DNA of 64,000 nt, taken from contig NZ_CP117520.1 in assembly GCF_028621895.1 (NCBI RefSeq), positions 1,674,001 to 1,738,000 of the forward strand. Reading direction: 5' to 3'. A program made the position numbers and the translations under genes. The DNA comes from Acinetobacter sp. GSS19 (GTDB taxonomy: Bacteria > Pseudomonadota > Gammaproteobacteria > Pseudomonadales > Moraxellaceae). Shown here one piece after another: positions 47,776 through 56,609 of this stretch. The notes beneath the pieces were generated by a model that was not told the DNA's origin, did no database searches, and saw nothing but the letters and a program-made list of their open reading frames with translations. How positions within the stretch are numbered: the first letter of the stretch is position 1; each line of letters opens with the position of its first letter.

Positions 47776-49275
47776 TCAGAAGTTATTGGGATTTTCCAAA
47801 CGCTGCACTTCTTGCACTTTTTCAGGATGATAGACAGCTGCAACACCATCTTCAGCTTTTACATCCACCAATCCTTCCGGTTTATAGATGGTAATAATCT
47901 CATTACCCTGCGCATCTTCACTGACAATATATTTAAAGCCCTTGCGGTTCAGTTTGTGACATAAGTGCTGATACCAGCCTTTAAAGCCTTCCGTTTCTTC
48001 ATCAGGATTATAATAAAAGGCATTCATCACCGCCGGTAAACCTAAGCCACACACTACACCAGATAACAGTACGCTAATAAAAGCATAGCCAATCAAAATA
48101 CTGCTGTAAGGACGTAATTCGGGTACGTTGGCCACTGCTAAAATCAACGCCAGCGAAATCCCGCCGCGTACCCCGCCCCAGGATAAAATCATCAAACTGC
48201 CGTTATAACTTTTGCTGCGAAAAGATGGGAAAAATGCAAAAGACAGGTAATTTCCCACGAAACGGGATAAATGCAGCATCAAGAAGGCAAAAATTCCACC
48301 TAAAATCAGACTGATACTTAAATCCAGAATAAACAGTTCCAGACCAATCAAGGTGAACAGGAAAGAATTAATAATACCTTCAACCGTATGCCAGAAATGG
48401 TTAATCTCACGAATCTCACGTGCTTCCAGGATATCTTTCCAGCGGTTACCGACAATCAAGCCCCCAATGACACAGGCAATCGGAGCCGAAGCATGTGCCA
48501 ATAATGCTACCAGATAAGAACCACACGCCAATAAAGCAGTCGTGAGGATCAAAGATTCCATTTCATGCTTGCCACGCAGCAGACGTAAAATCGCCTGACC
48601 AAAGCCCCAGCCAATAATCACAGCCACCACAATTTCATACAGCAGGGTTTCCAGCGTTCCCACCAAGGAAAAATGTTCGCCCTGTAACACATACAGTAGC
48701 GTCATAAACAAGGCAATACACATGGCATCATTAAATAAGGATTCCCCTTCCAGCTTCACCATCAAATGATGCGGTGCCCGTACCGAGCTGAGCACCCCTT
48801 TAATCCCGATCGGGTCTGTGGCCCCTAAGGCTGCGCCAAGCAGCAACAACACCAGAATTGGGACCGGATGACCAAGCAGCATCTGAAAGCCATACACCAT
48901 CCCTGCAAAGAACACTGCACACAGCACCAAGGCAATGCTGGCCAAAATCCCGATTGGCTTCCAGTGGCTGCGCAAATCCGAGATTTTGAACTTTAATGCC
49001 GAAGAGGTCAGGATAAAACAGATAACGCCATTTATCAGAAAATCATAGAAATCAATATGCCGAACCGCTTCCTCAATATTATGAATATTGATGGTAATAA
49101 ACTGGTTGCCATGCAACAGGCTGGCACCCCACTGCAAAATAAACACGAAAATCGCAGAAACAATCGGCACTCCGATCGCTTGCGGAAAACCCAAAATGCG
49201 TTTGTTAAAAATGGTCGTCGCAATGGAAAGTGCAAAAATAACGGTAAAGGCTTGCAGAAAGAAAAAATTGCCCAT
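47776..49275 (-). CDS. CPA1-family Na+/H+ antiporter (NhaP-like)
   Basis: A 499-residue membrane protein with about twelve membrane helices in the first 410 residues and a hydrophilic C-terminal tail of about 90. Core CPA1 motifs include G-A-A-L-G-A-T-D-P-I, containing the T-D-P substrate-site residues, E-S-L-F-N-D-A-M with the N-D pair, and G-G-V-R-G-G-I-S-L-A-L. It exchanges cytoplasmic Na+ (or K+) for H+. Monocistronic, convergent with the usp gene. Confidence 0.92.
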   Translation of the reverse strand: MGNFFFLQAFTVIFALSIATTIFNKRILGFPQAIGVPIVSAIFVFILQWGASLLHGNQFITINIHNIEEAVRHIDFYDFLINGVICFILTSSALKFKISDLRSHWKPIGILASIALVLCAVFFAGMVYGFQMLLGHPVPILVLLLLGAALGATDPIGIKGVLSSVRAPHHLMVKLEGESLFNDAMCIALFMTLLYVLQGEHFSLVGTLETLLYEIVVAVIIGWGFGQAILRLLRGKHEMESLILTTALLACGSYLVALLAHASAPIACVIGGLIVGNRWKDILEAREIREINHFWHTVEGIINSFLFTLIGLELFILDLSISLILGGIFAFLMLHLSRFVGNYLSFAFFPSFRSKSYNGSLMILSWGGVRGGISLALILAVANVPELRPYSSILIGYAFISVLLSGVVCGLGLPAVMNAFYYNPDEETEGFKGWYQHLCHKLNRKGFKYIVSEDAQGNEIITIYKPEGLVDVKAEDGVAAVYHPEKVQEVQRLENPNNF

Positions 49276-49478
49276 ATTCCCTGTCCGGTCTGCGTCATCA
49301 TGCGGGCATGATCACAGGTGATAATCAGCCTTCAGTGTAAAACAATTTTTTAGCTCAGCCACTGTTGTATTTGAAATTTATAACAATCTTGTTTATGTCA
49401 GGCTGTATCTGACCATACAAGAGAGCCCTTGAAACAAGCATAAATAAAAAAGAGCGGTTTCGCTCAGGCATAAAAAAA

Positions 49479-49500
49479 ACACGCTAGAGCGTGCTTTTTT
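49479..49500 (-). terminator. Terminator of the zinc peptidase gene
   Basis: Short palindrome ACACGCT-AGCGTGC with A8 and T6 flanks; on the minus strand it ends in T8. A second small hairpin GAGCG/CGCTC lies at 49452-49465. Confidence 0.8.
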
Positions 49501-49510
49501 CTGATCCGGG

Positions 49511-50410
49511 TTAAAGCTGACGAACAGAGAACGTATCACACTGTTGCATATCGCCAGTTTGCCAGCCCCGTTCAAACCAGCGCTGGCGTTGTTCACTACT
49601 GCCATGGGTAAAGCTATCCGGAACGACTTGCCCGGTTGAACGTTTTTGTAAATAGTCATCGCCAATTTTATGTGCTGCATCCATGGCTTCAGCAATATCC
49701 CCCTGCTCAAGGAACTGGGTACGCTGCTGATTATGGTGGGCCCAGATGCCGGCAAAACAGTCCGCCTGTAATTCTTGTCGTACCGAAAGTTGATTGGCTT
49801 CCACCTTACCGACCTGACTGCGCTGTTGCTGCACTTGTTCAGAAATTCCGGTAATGGTCTGGATATGATGTCCAACCTCATGCGCAATCACATAGGCTTG
49901 GGCAAAATCACCGGCCTGATCGCGTCGGGACAGTTCGGTCTGGTTCTGCTCACCAGATACCCCAAGCTCTTGGCGCATCTGCTGGAAGAAGCTGGTATCG
50001 ATATAGACTTTCTGGTCGGCTGGGCAATAGAACGGTCCCATTGCGGATTGAGCCGTACCACAACCAGAATTCACTACACCACTAAACAACACCAGTTTGG
50101 GTGACTGATACTGGGCACCTTTCTGTTTAAAAATTGGAGCCCAGGTATCTTCGGTATCCGCCAGAATTGTACCCACAAAGTTTGCAGCTTCCTGCTGTTC
50201 CGGTGTTGGATTTTCTAGCGCTGAAGCAGTAGATTGTTGAGCCGTGACCTGTTGGGTCGCCTGATAGGCCTGTTGCGGATCGACCCCAAAAAACTTCCAA
50301 GCCACAAAGGCCACGATTAAACCCAAAATACTGATGCCACCGGCTTTAGCACCAGCGCCACCACGACGGTCTTCCAAATTTGTACTAACACGACGACCTT
50401 TCCAACGCAT
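49511..50410 (-). CDS. Neutral zinc metallopeptidase (YpfJ-like)
   Basis: A 299-residue membrane-anchored predicted peptidase. It begins with a basic M-R-W-K-G-R-R segment and one membrane helix (about 25-42: I-S-I-L-G-L-I-V-A-F-V-A-W). The zinc motif H-E-V-G-H-H is near residue 165, and the downstream E-L-Q-A-D-C-F-A-G-I-W-A-H supplies the third ligand. The C-x-x-x-x-x-M-G-P-F-Y-C-P motif upstream is typical. Start 50410 has a GGA site. Substrate unknown. Confidence 0.92.
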   Translation of the reverse strand: MRWKGRRVSTNLEDRRGGAGAKAGGISILGLIVAFVAWKFFGVDPQQAYQATQQVTAQQSTASALENPTPEQQEAANFVGTILADTEDTWAPIFKQKGAQYQSPKLVLFSGVVNSGCGTAQSAMGPFYCPADQKVYIDTSFFQQMRQELGVSGEQNQTELSRRDQAGDFAQAYVIAHEVGHHIQTITGISEQVQQQRSQVGKVEANQLSVRQELQADCFAGIWAHHNQQRTQFLEQGDIAEAMDAAHKIGDDYLQKRSTGQVVPDSFTHGSSEQRQRWFERGWQTGDMQQCDTFSVRQL

Positions 50411-50478
50411 AAGCATCATCCTTTTTGGTTATTATCAATGAGGATTTCTGGCCAAATCAGCGTACTTTACGGGTTTAA

Positions 50479-51399
50479 TTACGATGATTTCGGCCAGAAT
50501 TTTTGTACTGCGCCCACCAATAGCAACACCAGAAAGCCTGCAATTAAGCCTAGTCCCAGATTCAGCAGGGTCGGTGTGATTGCTCCAATCACGTTGCCGA
50601 CATTCGGAATCAGTTCCGCGCTGTCAGCAGTATGTTCGCTAAAGTGATGAATTAAAGGTACAGCATGGCTAATAATGCCCCCACCCACCAGGAACATCGC
50701 GACCGTTCCCACAATTGACAGGGTTTTCATTAAGATTGGCGCAAAAGCCAACAGCGCACGACCTAAATTTTGTTTCATTTGTGCATGTTGTTGTGACAAA
50801 TACAAACCCAAGTCGTCAATTTTTACAATCATCGCGACTAAACCATACACACCAATGGTCATAATGATGGCAATCACACTCAGCACTGAAACCTTTTGCA
50901 TAAAGCTCGCTGTCGCCACAGTACCCAACGTAATCACCACAATCTCAGCCGACAGAATAAAATCGGTTCGTACTGCACCTTTGATTTTTTCTTTTTCAAA
51001 GGTTTCTAGATCAATCTCTTCCTGAATCAGCTCGGCTTTGGCTTCTTCAGCCGTATGCGGCTTTTTCTTATGCAGAGAGTGGATGACTTTTTCCACACCT
51101 TCATAGCACAGGAACAAACCACCAATCACCAACAGCGGACTGATCAGCCATGGTGCCACCACACTGATCAACAAGGCCAAGGGCACCAAAATCAGTTTGT
51201 TAATAAAAGAACCTTTCGCTACCCCCCAAACCACAGGCAACTCACGATCAGCACGAATTCCACTGACCTGCTGCGCATTCAAAGCCAGGTCATCCCCCAA
51301 AACACCGGCAGTTTTTTTGGTGGCCATTTTGCTCATCATGGCCACGTCATCCAAAATTGTCGCAATGTCATCTAACAGTAAAAGTAAGCTGCTCGCCAT
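50479..51399 (-). CDS. DUF808 family membrane protein (YedI-like)
   Basis: A 306-residue inner-membrane protein of the DUF808/YedI family. The N-terminus [15 protein letters not shown], the [15 protein letters not shown] segment and [14 protein letters not shown] are diagnostic. Several membrane helices follow. Function is unknown. Monocistronic and divergent from trpS. Confidence 0.92.
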   Translation of the reverse strand: MASSLLLLLDDIATILDDVAMMSKMATKKTAGVLGDDLALNAQQVSGIRADRELPVVWGVAKGSFINKLILVPLALLISVVAPWLISPLLVIGGLFLCYEGVEKVIHSLHKKKPHTAEEAKAELIQEEIDLETFEKEKIKGAVRTDFILSAEIVVITLGTVATASFMQKVSVLSVIAIIMTIGVYGLVAMIVKIDDLGLYLSQQHAQMKQNLGRALLAFAPILMKTLSIVGTVAMFLVGGGIISHAVPLIHHFSEHTADSAELIPNVGNVIGAITPTLLNLGLGLIAGFLVLLLVGAVQKFWPKSS

Positions 51400-51601
51400 G
51401 TTATATTCCTAGTGTCTTATTTATTCAGGCATTTTAAAGCGCCTGCCTGGTTTTATATATCAGCTTTGTATGAATAAAATGTTTTTTTAGATTTTTTCTG
51501 GTGTCTGTATTTACGCTAGCCCCCTAATCCAGATTTTATGCCTTACAATATTGGCATTCTTTAGATGAATGCTGTAGTAACCCTACCTTTTGGAATCAAT
51601 A

Positions 51602-52615
51602 ATGAGTAATCAAGATACTCGCCCAGTAATTTTGACGGGCGACCGTACCACAGGACAATTACACTTAGGACATTTTGTCGGCTCTCTACGTTCTCGTGTC
51701 GGTTTACAGGACAGCCATCATCAACACTTGTTACTCGCCGATGCCCAAGCATTGACTGACAATGCGGATAACGTAGAAAAAGTACGCAGCAACGTGATTG
51801 AAGTGGCAACCGACTATCTAGCTGTCGGGATTGACCCAAGCAAAACTACGATTTGTGTACAGTCTTGCCTACCAGCATTGAATGAATTGACCATGTTGTA
51901 CCTCAATTTTGTGACCGTGGCACGTTTAGAACGCAATCCAACGATCAAGTCTGAAATCCAGCTACGTGGCTTCGAGCGTGATATTCCAGCTGGCTTCCTG
52001 TGCTATCCAGTGGCACAAGCTGCGGATATTACCGCGTTCAAGGCAACCGTTGTGCCGGTCGGTGAAGATCAGATTCCAATGATCGAACAGACCAATGAAA
52101 TCGTGCGTCGTGTCAACCGTCAGATTGGCCGTGACTTACTGCCAGAATGTAAAGCGCTATTGTCGAATGTTGGCCGTTTACCCGGCTTTGATGGCAAAGC
52201 GAAAATGTCGAAATCTTTGGGCAATACCATCGTGCTGAATGCGACCGACAAAGACATCAAGAAAGCGGTCAATGCCATGTACACCGATCCGAACCATTTG
52301 CGTATTGAAGATCCAGGTCAGGTGGAAGGCAACGTGGTATTTACCTATCTCGATGCTTTTGACACCAACAAGGAAGAACTCGAAGAGTTAAAAGCGCATT
52401 ATCGCCGTGGTGGTTTAGGCGATGGTACGGTGAAAAAACGTCTGGAAGGTATTTTAAAAGACCTGATCGGGCCAATCCGTGAACGTCGCAATGAACTGTC
52501 GAAAGACCCGGATTACATCATGGATGTGTTGCGTGAAGGTACGGAAAAATGCCGCATCATCACCCAGCAAACCCTGGATGAAGTGAAAGATGGTTTAGGT
52601 CTGTTCCGTTTCTAA
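51602..52615 (+). CDS. trpS: Tryptophanyl-tRNA synthetase
   Basis: A 337-residue class I synthetase that charges tRNA-Trp. It starts at the ATG 51602 rather than the upstream TTG. The HIGH-type motif is H-L-G-H in G-Q-L-H-L-G-H-F-V-G and the KMSKS motif is K-A-K-M-S-K-S-L-G-N. The G-D-R-T-T-G start places it in the form common in Moraxellaceae and Gram-positives. Followed by a strong terminator. Confidence 0.96.
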   Translation: MSNQDTRPVILTGDRTTGQLHLGHFVGSLRSRVGLQDSHHQHLLLADAQALTDNADNVEKVRSNVIEVATDYLAVGIDPSKTTICVQSCLPALNELTMLYLNFVTVARLERNPTIKSEIQLRGFERDIPAGFLCYPVAQAADITAFKATVVPVGEDQIPMIEQTNEIVRRVNRQIGRDLLPECKALLSNVGRLPGFDGKAKMSKSLGNTIVLNATDKDIKKAVNAMYTDPNHLRIEDPGQVEGNVVFTYLDAFDTNKEELEELKAHYRRGGLGDGTVKKRLEGILKDLIGPIRERRNELSKDPDYIMDVLREGTEKCRIITQQTLDEVKDGLGLFRF

Positions 52616-52627
52616 GTCATTTTTCTA

Positions 52628-52660
52628 AAAATAAACCCGCTGATTGCGGGTTTATTTTTT
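52628..52660. terminator. Bidirectional terminator between trpS and the oxidoreductase gene
   Basis: AAATAAACCCGC and GCGGGTTTATTT around TGATT, followed by T6. Convergent genes. Confidence 0.93.
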
Positions 52661-52676
52661 CTTTCAGATCATAGAA

Positions 52677-53672
52677 TTAGATGATGACTTCAACCATGAT
52701 CTTGCCAATATGATCACCGGTATCCATGGCGCTATGCGCCTGTTGAATCTCGGCAAATTTAAAGGTTTTGTAGATCATTGGCAGACATTCACCTTTGGCC
52801 AACAATGGCCACACATGTGCCTTTAAACCCTGAGTGATTTCTGCTTTTTCTGCGGTATTGCGGGCACGCATGGTCGAACCGGTAATGGTCAAACGCTTCA
52901 TCATGATCGGGCCTAATTTGGCCTCTTTCACTTTGGCGCCACCCAAGAATGCCAGATAAACCAGACGACCATCTTTACGCAGCAAATTCAGGTTACGTTC
53001 AAAATAAGGTGCACCGACAATATCCAGCACCACATCGACGCCATGATTCTCGGTTTTTTCATTGATATAAGTTTCGAAATCATCAGTTTTATAGTTGATG
53101 GCATCGGTCAAATGCGCAATCGCCTGCACTTTCTCATCTGAACCGACTGTGGCAAAGGTCTTAATGCCTAAAGCCTTGCATAACATCAATGCTGTCGTCC
53201 CAATCCCACTGCTGCCACCATGAATCAGCACAGTTTCGCCCGCTTTGGCTTTGCCCATCTGGAACAGGTTAGCCCAAACGGTAAAGAAAGTTTCCGGAAT
53301 CGCTGCAGCCTGAATAAAGCTCACTCCTGCCGGAATGTTCAACGTCTGGCTGGCTGGCACGACACAATACTCGGCATAGCCACCGCCATTAGTCAAACCG
53401 CAGACTTGATCACCCACTTTAAATTCGCTAACGTCACTACCAACAGCTTCCACCACACCGGCCACTTCCAGTCCCGGAACAGGCGTGACACCTTTCGGCA
53501 TCGGATACAGCCCCTGACGTTGCAGAATATCTGGACGGTTCAGACCAAAGGCATGGACTTTAACCAATACTTCATTGGCTGCAGGGACCGGAATATCGGT
53601 CGTTTGTATGGCTAGTTTTTCCGGGCCACCCGGTTCAGTAATCACTACCTGTTGCATGTGTGCCTGTGCCAT
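52677..53672 (-). CDS. NAD(P)H quinone oxidoreductase (MDR, PIG3-like)
   Basis: A 331-residue medium-chain reductase without zinc ligands. The NADP motif G-G-S-S-G-I-G-T-T-A is near residue 155. The N-terminal V-L-V-K-V-H-A-F-G-L-N-R-P-D-I-L-Q-R and Y-P-M-P-K-G segments are shared with PIG3-type quinone oxidoreductases. It probably reduces quinones using NADPH. Two start codons (53672 and 53657) are possible. Divergent from the thioredoxin gene, 130 bases apart. Confidence 0.9.
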   Translation of the reverse strand: MAQAHMQQVVITEPGGPEKLAIQTTDIPVPAANEVLVKVHAFGLNRPDILQRQGLYPMPKGVTPVPGLEVAGVVEAVGSDVSEFKVGDQVCGLTNGGGYAEYCVVPASQTLNIPAGVSFIQAAAIPETFFTVWANLFQMGKAKAGETVLIHGGSSGIGTTALMLCKALGIKTFATVGSDEKVQAIAHLTDAINYKTDDFETYINEKTENHGVDVVLDIVGAPYFERNLNLLRKDGRLVYLAFLGGAKVKEAKLGPIMMKRLTITGSTMRARNTAEKAEITQGLKAHVWPLLAKGECLPMIYKTFKFAEIQQAHSAMDTGDHIGKIMVEVII

Positions 53673-53804
53673 TCACGCGATTCCTTGTTGACTGTATTTT
53701 TCTCAGCCCTGATTTAAACATAAACGCTGCCACGAAAAAACCCATCAGAACCGGCTATAATCCATAATCAGATCTCGGCAGCATTCGGTCATCAAGAGGA
53801 TTTT

Positions 53805-54131
53805 ATGGCAAATATCGTGGAATATAACGAAGATAACTTTTCGGATTTTGAACGTTATGAAGGCGTTGCCATGATTGGTTTTTATGCGCCTTGGTGCGAG
53901 TCCTGCGGCCTGCTCAACTTACGTCTGCAACAATTGGCTGCACAGTTCGACGAAGTTAAATTTGGTCAGGTCAATGTCGATCAGGCACCGATTGTGACCC
54001 TGCGCTACAATGTTTATGGTCTGCCAACACTGCTGATTTTTAAGCATGGTGTGATTGTCGAACGGATTGCCGGGCTGCAATCTCTGGCACGCTATGCGAA
54101 AACCCTACGTGCCACACTCGCAGCGGACTAA
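53805..54131 (+). CDS. Thioredoxin-family protein with WCESC active site
   Basis: A 108-residue thioredoxin fold. The active site reads W-C-E-S-C instead of W-C-G-P-C, and the cis-proline is present in Y-G-L-P-T-L-L-I-F. There is no signal peptide, so it is cytoplasmic. The altered dipeptide should change its redox potential, so its partners may differ from those of thioredoxin 1. A TATAAT is present at 53756. Convergent with the LysR gene. Confidence 0.88.
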   Translation: MANIVEYNEDNFSDFERYEGVAMIGFYAPWCESCGLLNLRLQQLAAQFDEVKFGQVNVDQAPIVTLRYNVYGLPTLLIFKHGVIVERIAGLQSLARYAKTLRATLAAD

Positions 54132-54164
54132 TCCAGTTGGCGACTTTCACGAAAAAATGCTGCC

Positions 54165-55142
54165 TTAACTGGATTGAGATTTCTTAGCGTTTGTACTACT
54201 TGCCACACGGCGATGTTTCAGTGGTGATGACCAAGGATGAAAATCTGTTCCACTCAATTGTGCCGCAGCCTTCTCTTCATCTTCGAGCTCACGGATAATC
54301 CGGTAAATCATGCTGGAAACAATTGATTGTTCATTGGACTTTTTCATAATCACGATCAACTCGCGGTAAAAGGTTTCCTCGCCCAAGTGAATGACATTGA
54401 GATTTTTCTGCTGTTCACGCCACGGGTTGTTATGCGGAATTAGCGCCACGCCCAAGCCATTTTCCACCATTTTCACGATGGCTTCGACGTCTTCAAGTTC
54501 CAGAAATTCCTGAGGTTCGATCTGATGTTTGGCTAGAAAATTATTAATGATATTGCCGCCAAACGATGAACAGTCATAACGGATAAAGGGATATTTTTTC
54601 AGGATGTCCTTGTAATCCGTGGCAGTGACCTCCTTCGGCGTGACCAGCACAAACGCTTCTTTGCACAGCGGGTAATAACTGAACTCTTTGGACAAGGGAA
54701 AACACGGTCGAATAATCACGGCTAGATTAATTTCGCCATTTTCCACCATATTGAGTAAATTAAAAGACACCCCCGGTAAAATCCGGACTTTGGCATACGG
54801 CAGATAGTCTTTAAATTTCTTCAGCAATTGCGGAAAAAACCCGGATTGAATCGAGGAAATTGCACCAATTTTGATGGTGCCTTTGTATGCAATCAGTGAT
54901 TCAGGCTGTTTGATTTTTTCCACCAGCTGCATAATTTCTTCAGCATGTTTCATCACCCGCAGGCCTTCTACATTCAAAGCTGCTTTACGGCCAATTCGTT
55001 CAAACAAGGCAATCCCGAGCTGCTGTTCCAGAGATTTCATTTGTGCACTGACAGCCGCCTGAGTCAAACCAATATGCTGTCCAGCGGCACTAAACGAGCC
55101 ATACTGTTTGATTGCAATCAGTGTCTTTAACTCACTCAACAT
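54165..55142 (-). CDS. LysR-family transcriptional regulator
   Basis: A 325-residue regulator. The start at 55142 begins M-L-S-E-L-K-T-L-I-A-I and gives a winged helix over residues 1-60 (A-A-G-Q-H-I-G-L-T-Q-A-A-V-S-A-Q-M-K). The rest is a LysR substrate-binding domain. The protein ends in an unusual basic tail (H-R-R-V-A-S-S-T-N-A-K-K). It is divergent from the benE-like transporter gene and probably controls it. An inverted repeat TTATT-ATC-AATAA lies in the shared upstream region. Confidence 0.9.
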   Translation of the reverse strand: MLSELKTLIAIKQYGSFSAAGQHIGLTQAAVSAQMKSLEQQLGIALFERIGRKAALNVEGLRVMKHAEEIMQLVEKIKQPESLIAYKGTIKIGAISSIQSGFFPQLLKKFKDYLPYAKVRILPGVSFNLLNMVENGEINLAVIIRPCFPLSKEFSYYPLCKEAFVLVTPKEVTATDYKDILKKYPFIRYDCSSFGGNIINNFLAKHQIEPQEFLELEDVEAIVKMVENGLGVALIPHNNPWREQQKNLNVIHLGEETFYRELIVIMKKSNEQSIVSSMIYRIIRELEDEEKAAAQLSGTDFHPWSSPLKHRRVASSTNAKKSQSS

Positions 55143-55170
55143 TGAATTTATCCCGCTCACATACAAATAT

Positions 55171-55214
55171 TTATTATCAATAAGATAAAAATAATTAGTT
55201 TTCAATTAGTTTTT
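55171..55214. promoter_or_regulatory. Candidate LysR operator region
   Basis: TTATT-ATC-AATAA inverted repeat (55171-55183) and two direct copies of AATTAGTTTT (about 55193-55214) between the divergent lysR and benE-like genes. Positions fit autoregulation, but the sites are AT-rich and weakly distinctive. Confidence 0.35.
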
Positions 55215-55329
55215 TTTGTGAATATGATGATGCCTATAGTCAATATTCAAATTTAGCAACACGATGATTGCATTATGCACATTCCATGCAGAGTGCTGAT
55301 GTATTTCATTGAGTGACAAGGAGGAAGTC

Positions 55330-56550
55330 GTGAGCAATATCTTAAGGATGCTAAAACAGGACTGGTCTATTTCAGCCACAATCGCAGGTTTCTTGGCGGT
55401 GCTGATTTCCTATGCGGGTCCACTGATTATCTTTTTTCAGGCGGCACAACAAGCTCAGGTTTCTCCTACCATGATGGCCTCCTGGATCTGGGGCGTTTCG
55501 GTTGGTGCTGCGATTACCGGGATTTTCTTGTCGATCAAATACAAAACCCCGATCATTACCGCCTGGTCTGCACCCGGTACCGCTTTGCTGGTCACGCTGT
55601 TTCCGGACCTCTCTCTCAATGAAGCGGTTGGCGCCTATATCACAGCGGCCGTGGTGATGTTCCTGATTGGTTGGAGTGGCTATTTCGATAAACTGGTGAA
55701 AATGATTCCGCCGAGCATTGCTGCAGCGATGATGGCCGGTATTCTGTTCCAGTTTGGCTTAGGCTTGTTCAAAGCCAGCAACTCGATGCCTTATCTGGTG
55801 TTTGGCATGTTGCTGTGTTATTTGCTCGCAAAACGCTTTTCTCCACGTTATGCCATGATTTGGGTGTTGCTCGCCGGAATTGCCATGACTGTGTTGATGG
55901 GACGGATGAATCCAGTCAGTATGGATTTCTCCTTTGCCGTACCACAATTCATTCAACCGGAATGGACGTGGACCTCCACCATTAACTTTGCCTTACCCTT
56001 AATTCTGGTCAGTCTGTCCGGACAGTTTTTACCCGGCATGGCCATTTTAAAACTCAGTGGCTACGACACGCCGGCCAAGCCGATTATTACTATGACAAGT
56101 ATCGCCTCACTGGCAGTTTCTGTAGTGGGTGGAATTAGTATTGTCATCGCGGCGATTACGGCCGCATTATGTACCGGTAAAGATGCGCATGAGCTGAAAG
56201 AAAAACGTTATATCGCCGGGATTGCCAATGGCCTGTTTTATATTTTAGGCGGCCTATTTGCCGGTAGTATCGTGATGCTGTTTAGCTTGCTGCCTAAAGA
56301 GCTAGTTGCGGCTTTGGCTGGACTAGCATTACTTGGCGCGATTGCCACTAATATCACCACTGCAATTAAAGAAGAGTCACATCGTGACAGTGCACTGATT
56401 ACCTTTATTGCGACCGTTTCAGGCATGAGCTTTCTCGGCTTGAGCTCAGTGTTTTGGGGCATCTGTATTGGCCTGATTGCGCATCTCATTCTGACCAAGC
56501 GTGAAGCTGCCGTTAAAGCAACTGAACAACTGCAGACCGCAAAAAATTAA
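55330..56550 (+). CDS. benE: BenE-family (benzoate/H+ symporter-like) membrane transporter
   Basis: A 406-residue transporter with about twelve membrane helices. It matches BenE: the T-A-W-S-A-P-G-T-A-L-L segment, P-P-S-I-A-A-A-M-M-A-G-I-L and G-I-A-N-G-L-F-Y-I-L-G-G. The GTG at 55330 has a perfect AAGGAGG site and is preferred to the TTG at 55309. No benzoate catabolic genes (benABCD, catA) are adjacent, so its substrate is uncertain. The divergent LysR gene probably regulates it. Confidence 0.88.
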   Translation: MSNILRMLKQDWSISATIAGFLAVLISYAGPLIIFFQAAQQAQVSPTMMASWIWGVSVGAAITGIFLSIKYKTPIITAWSAPGTALLVTLFPDLSLNEAVGAYITAAVVMFLIGWSGYFDKLVKMIPPSIAAAMMAGILFQFGLGLFKASNSMPYLVFGMLLCYLLAKRFSPRYAMIWVLLAGIAMTVLMGRMNPVSMDFSFAVPQFIQPEWTWTSTINFALPLILVSLSGQFLPGMAILKLSGYDTPAKPIITMTSIASLAVSVVGGISIVIAAITAALCTGKDAHELKEKRYIAGIANGLFYILGGLFAGSIVMLFSLLPKELVAALAGLALLGAIATNITTAIKEESHRDSALITFIATVSGMSFLGLSSVFWGICIGLIAHLILTKREAAVKATEQLQTAKN

Positions 56551-56564
56551 GATATCTGAAAAAT

Positions 56565-56593
56565 AAAAAACCCGCTCGAAAGCGGGTTTTTTA
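56565..56593. terminator. Bidirectional terminator between benE-like and cysN
   Basis: AAACCCGCT and AGCGGGTTT around a CGAA tetraloop, with A6 and T6 flanks. Confidence 0.94.
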
Positions 56594-56609
56594 TTGCATG
56601 GTTTCAGTC

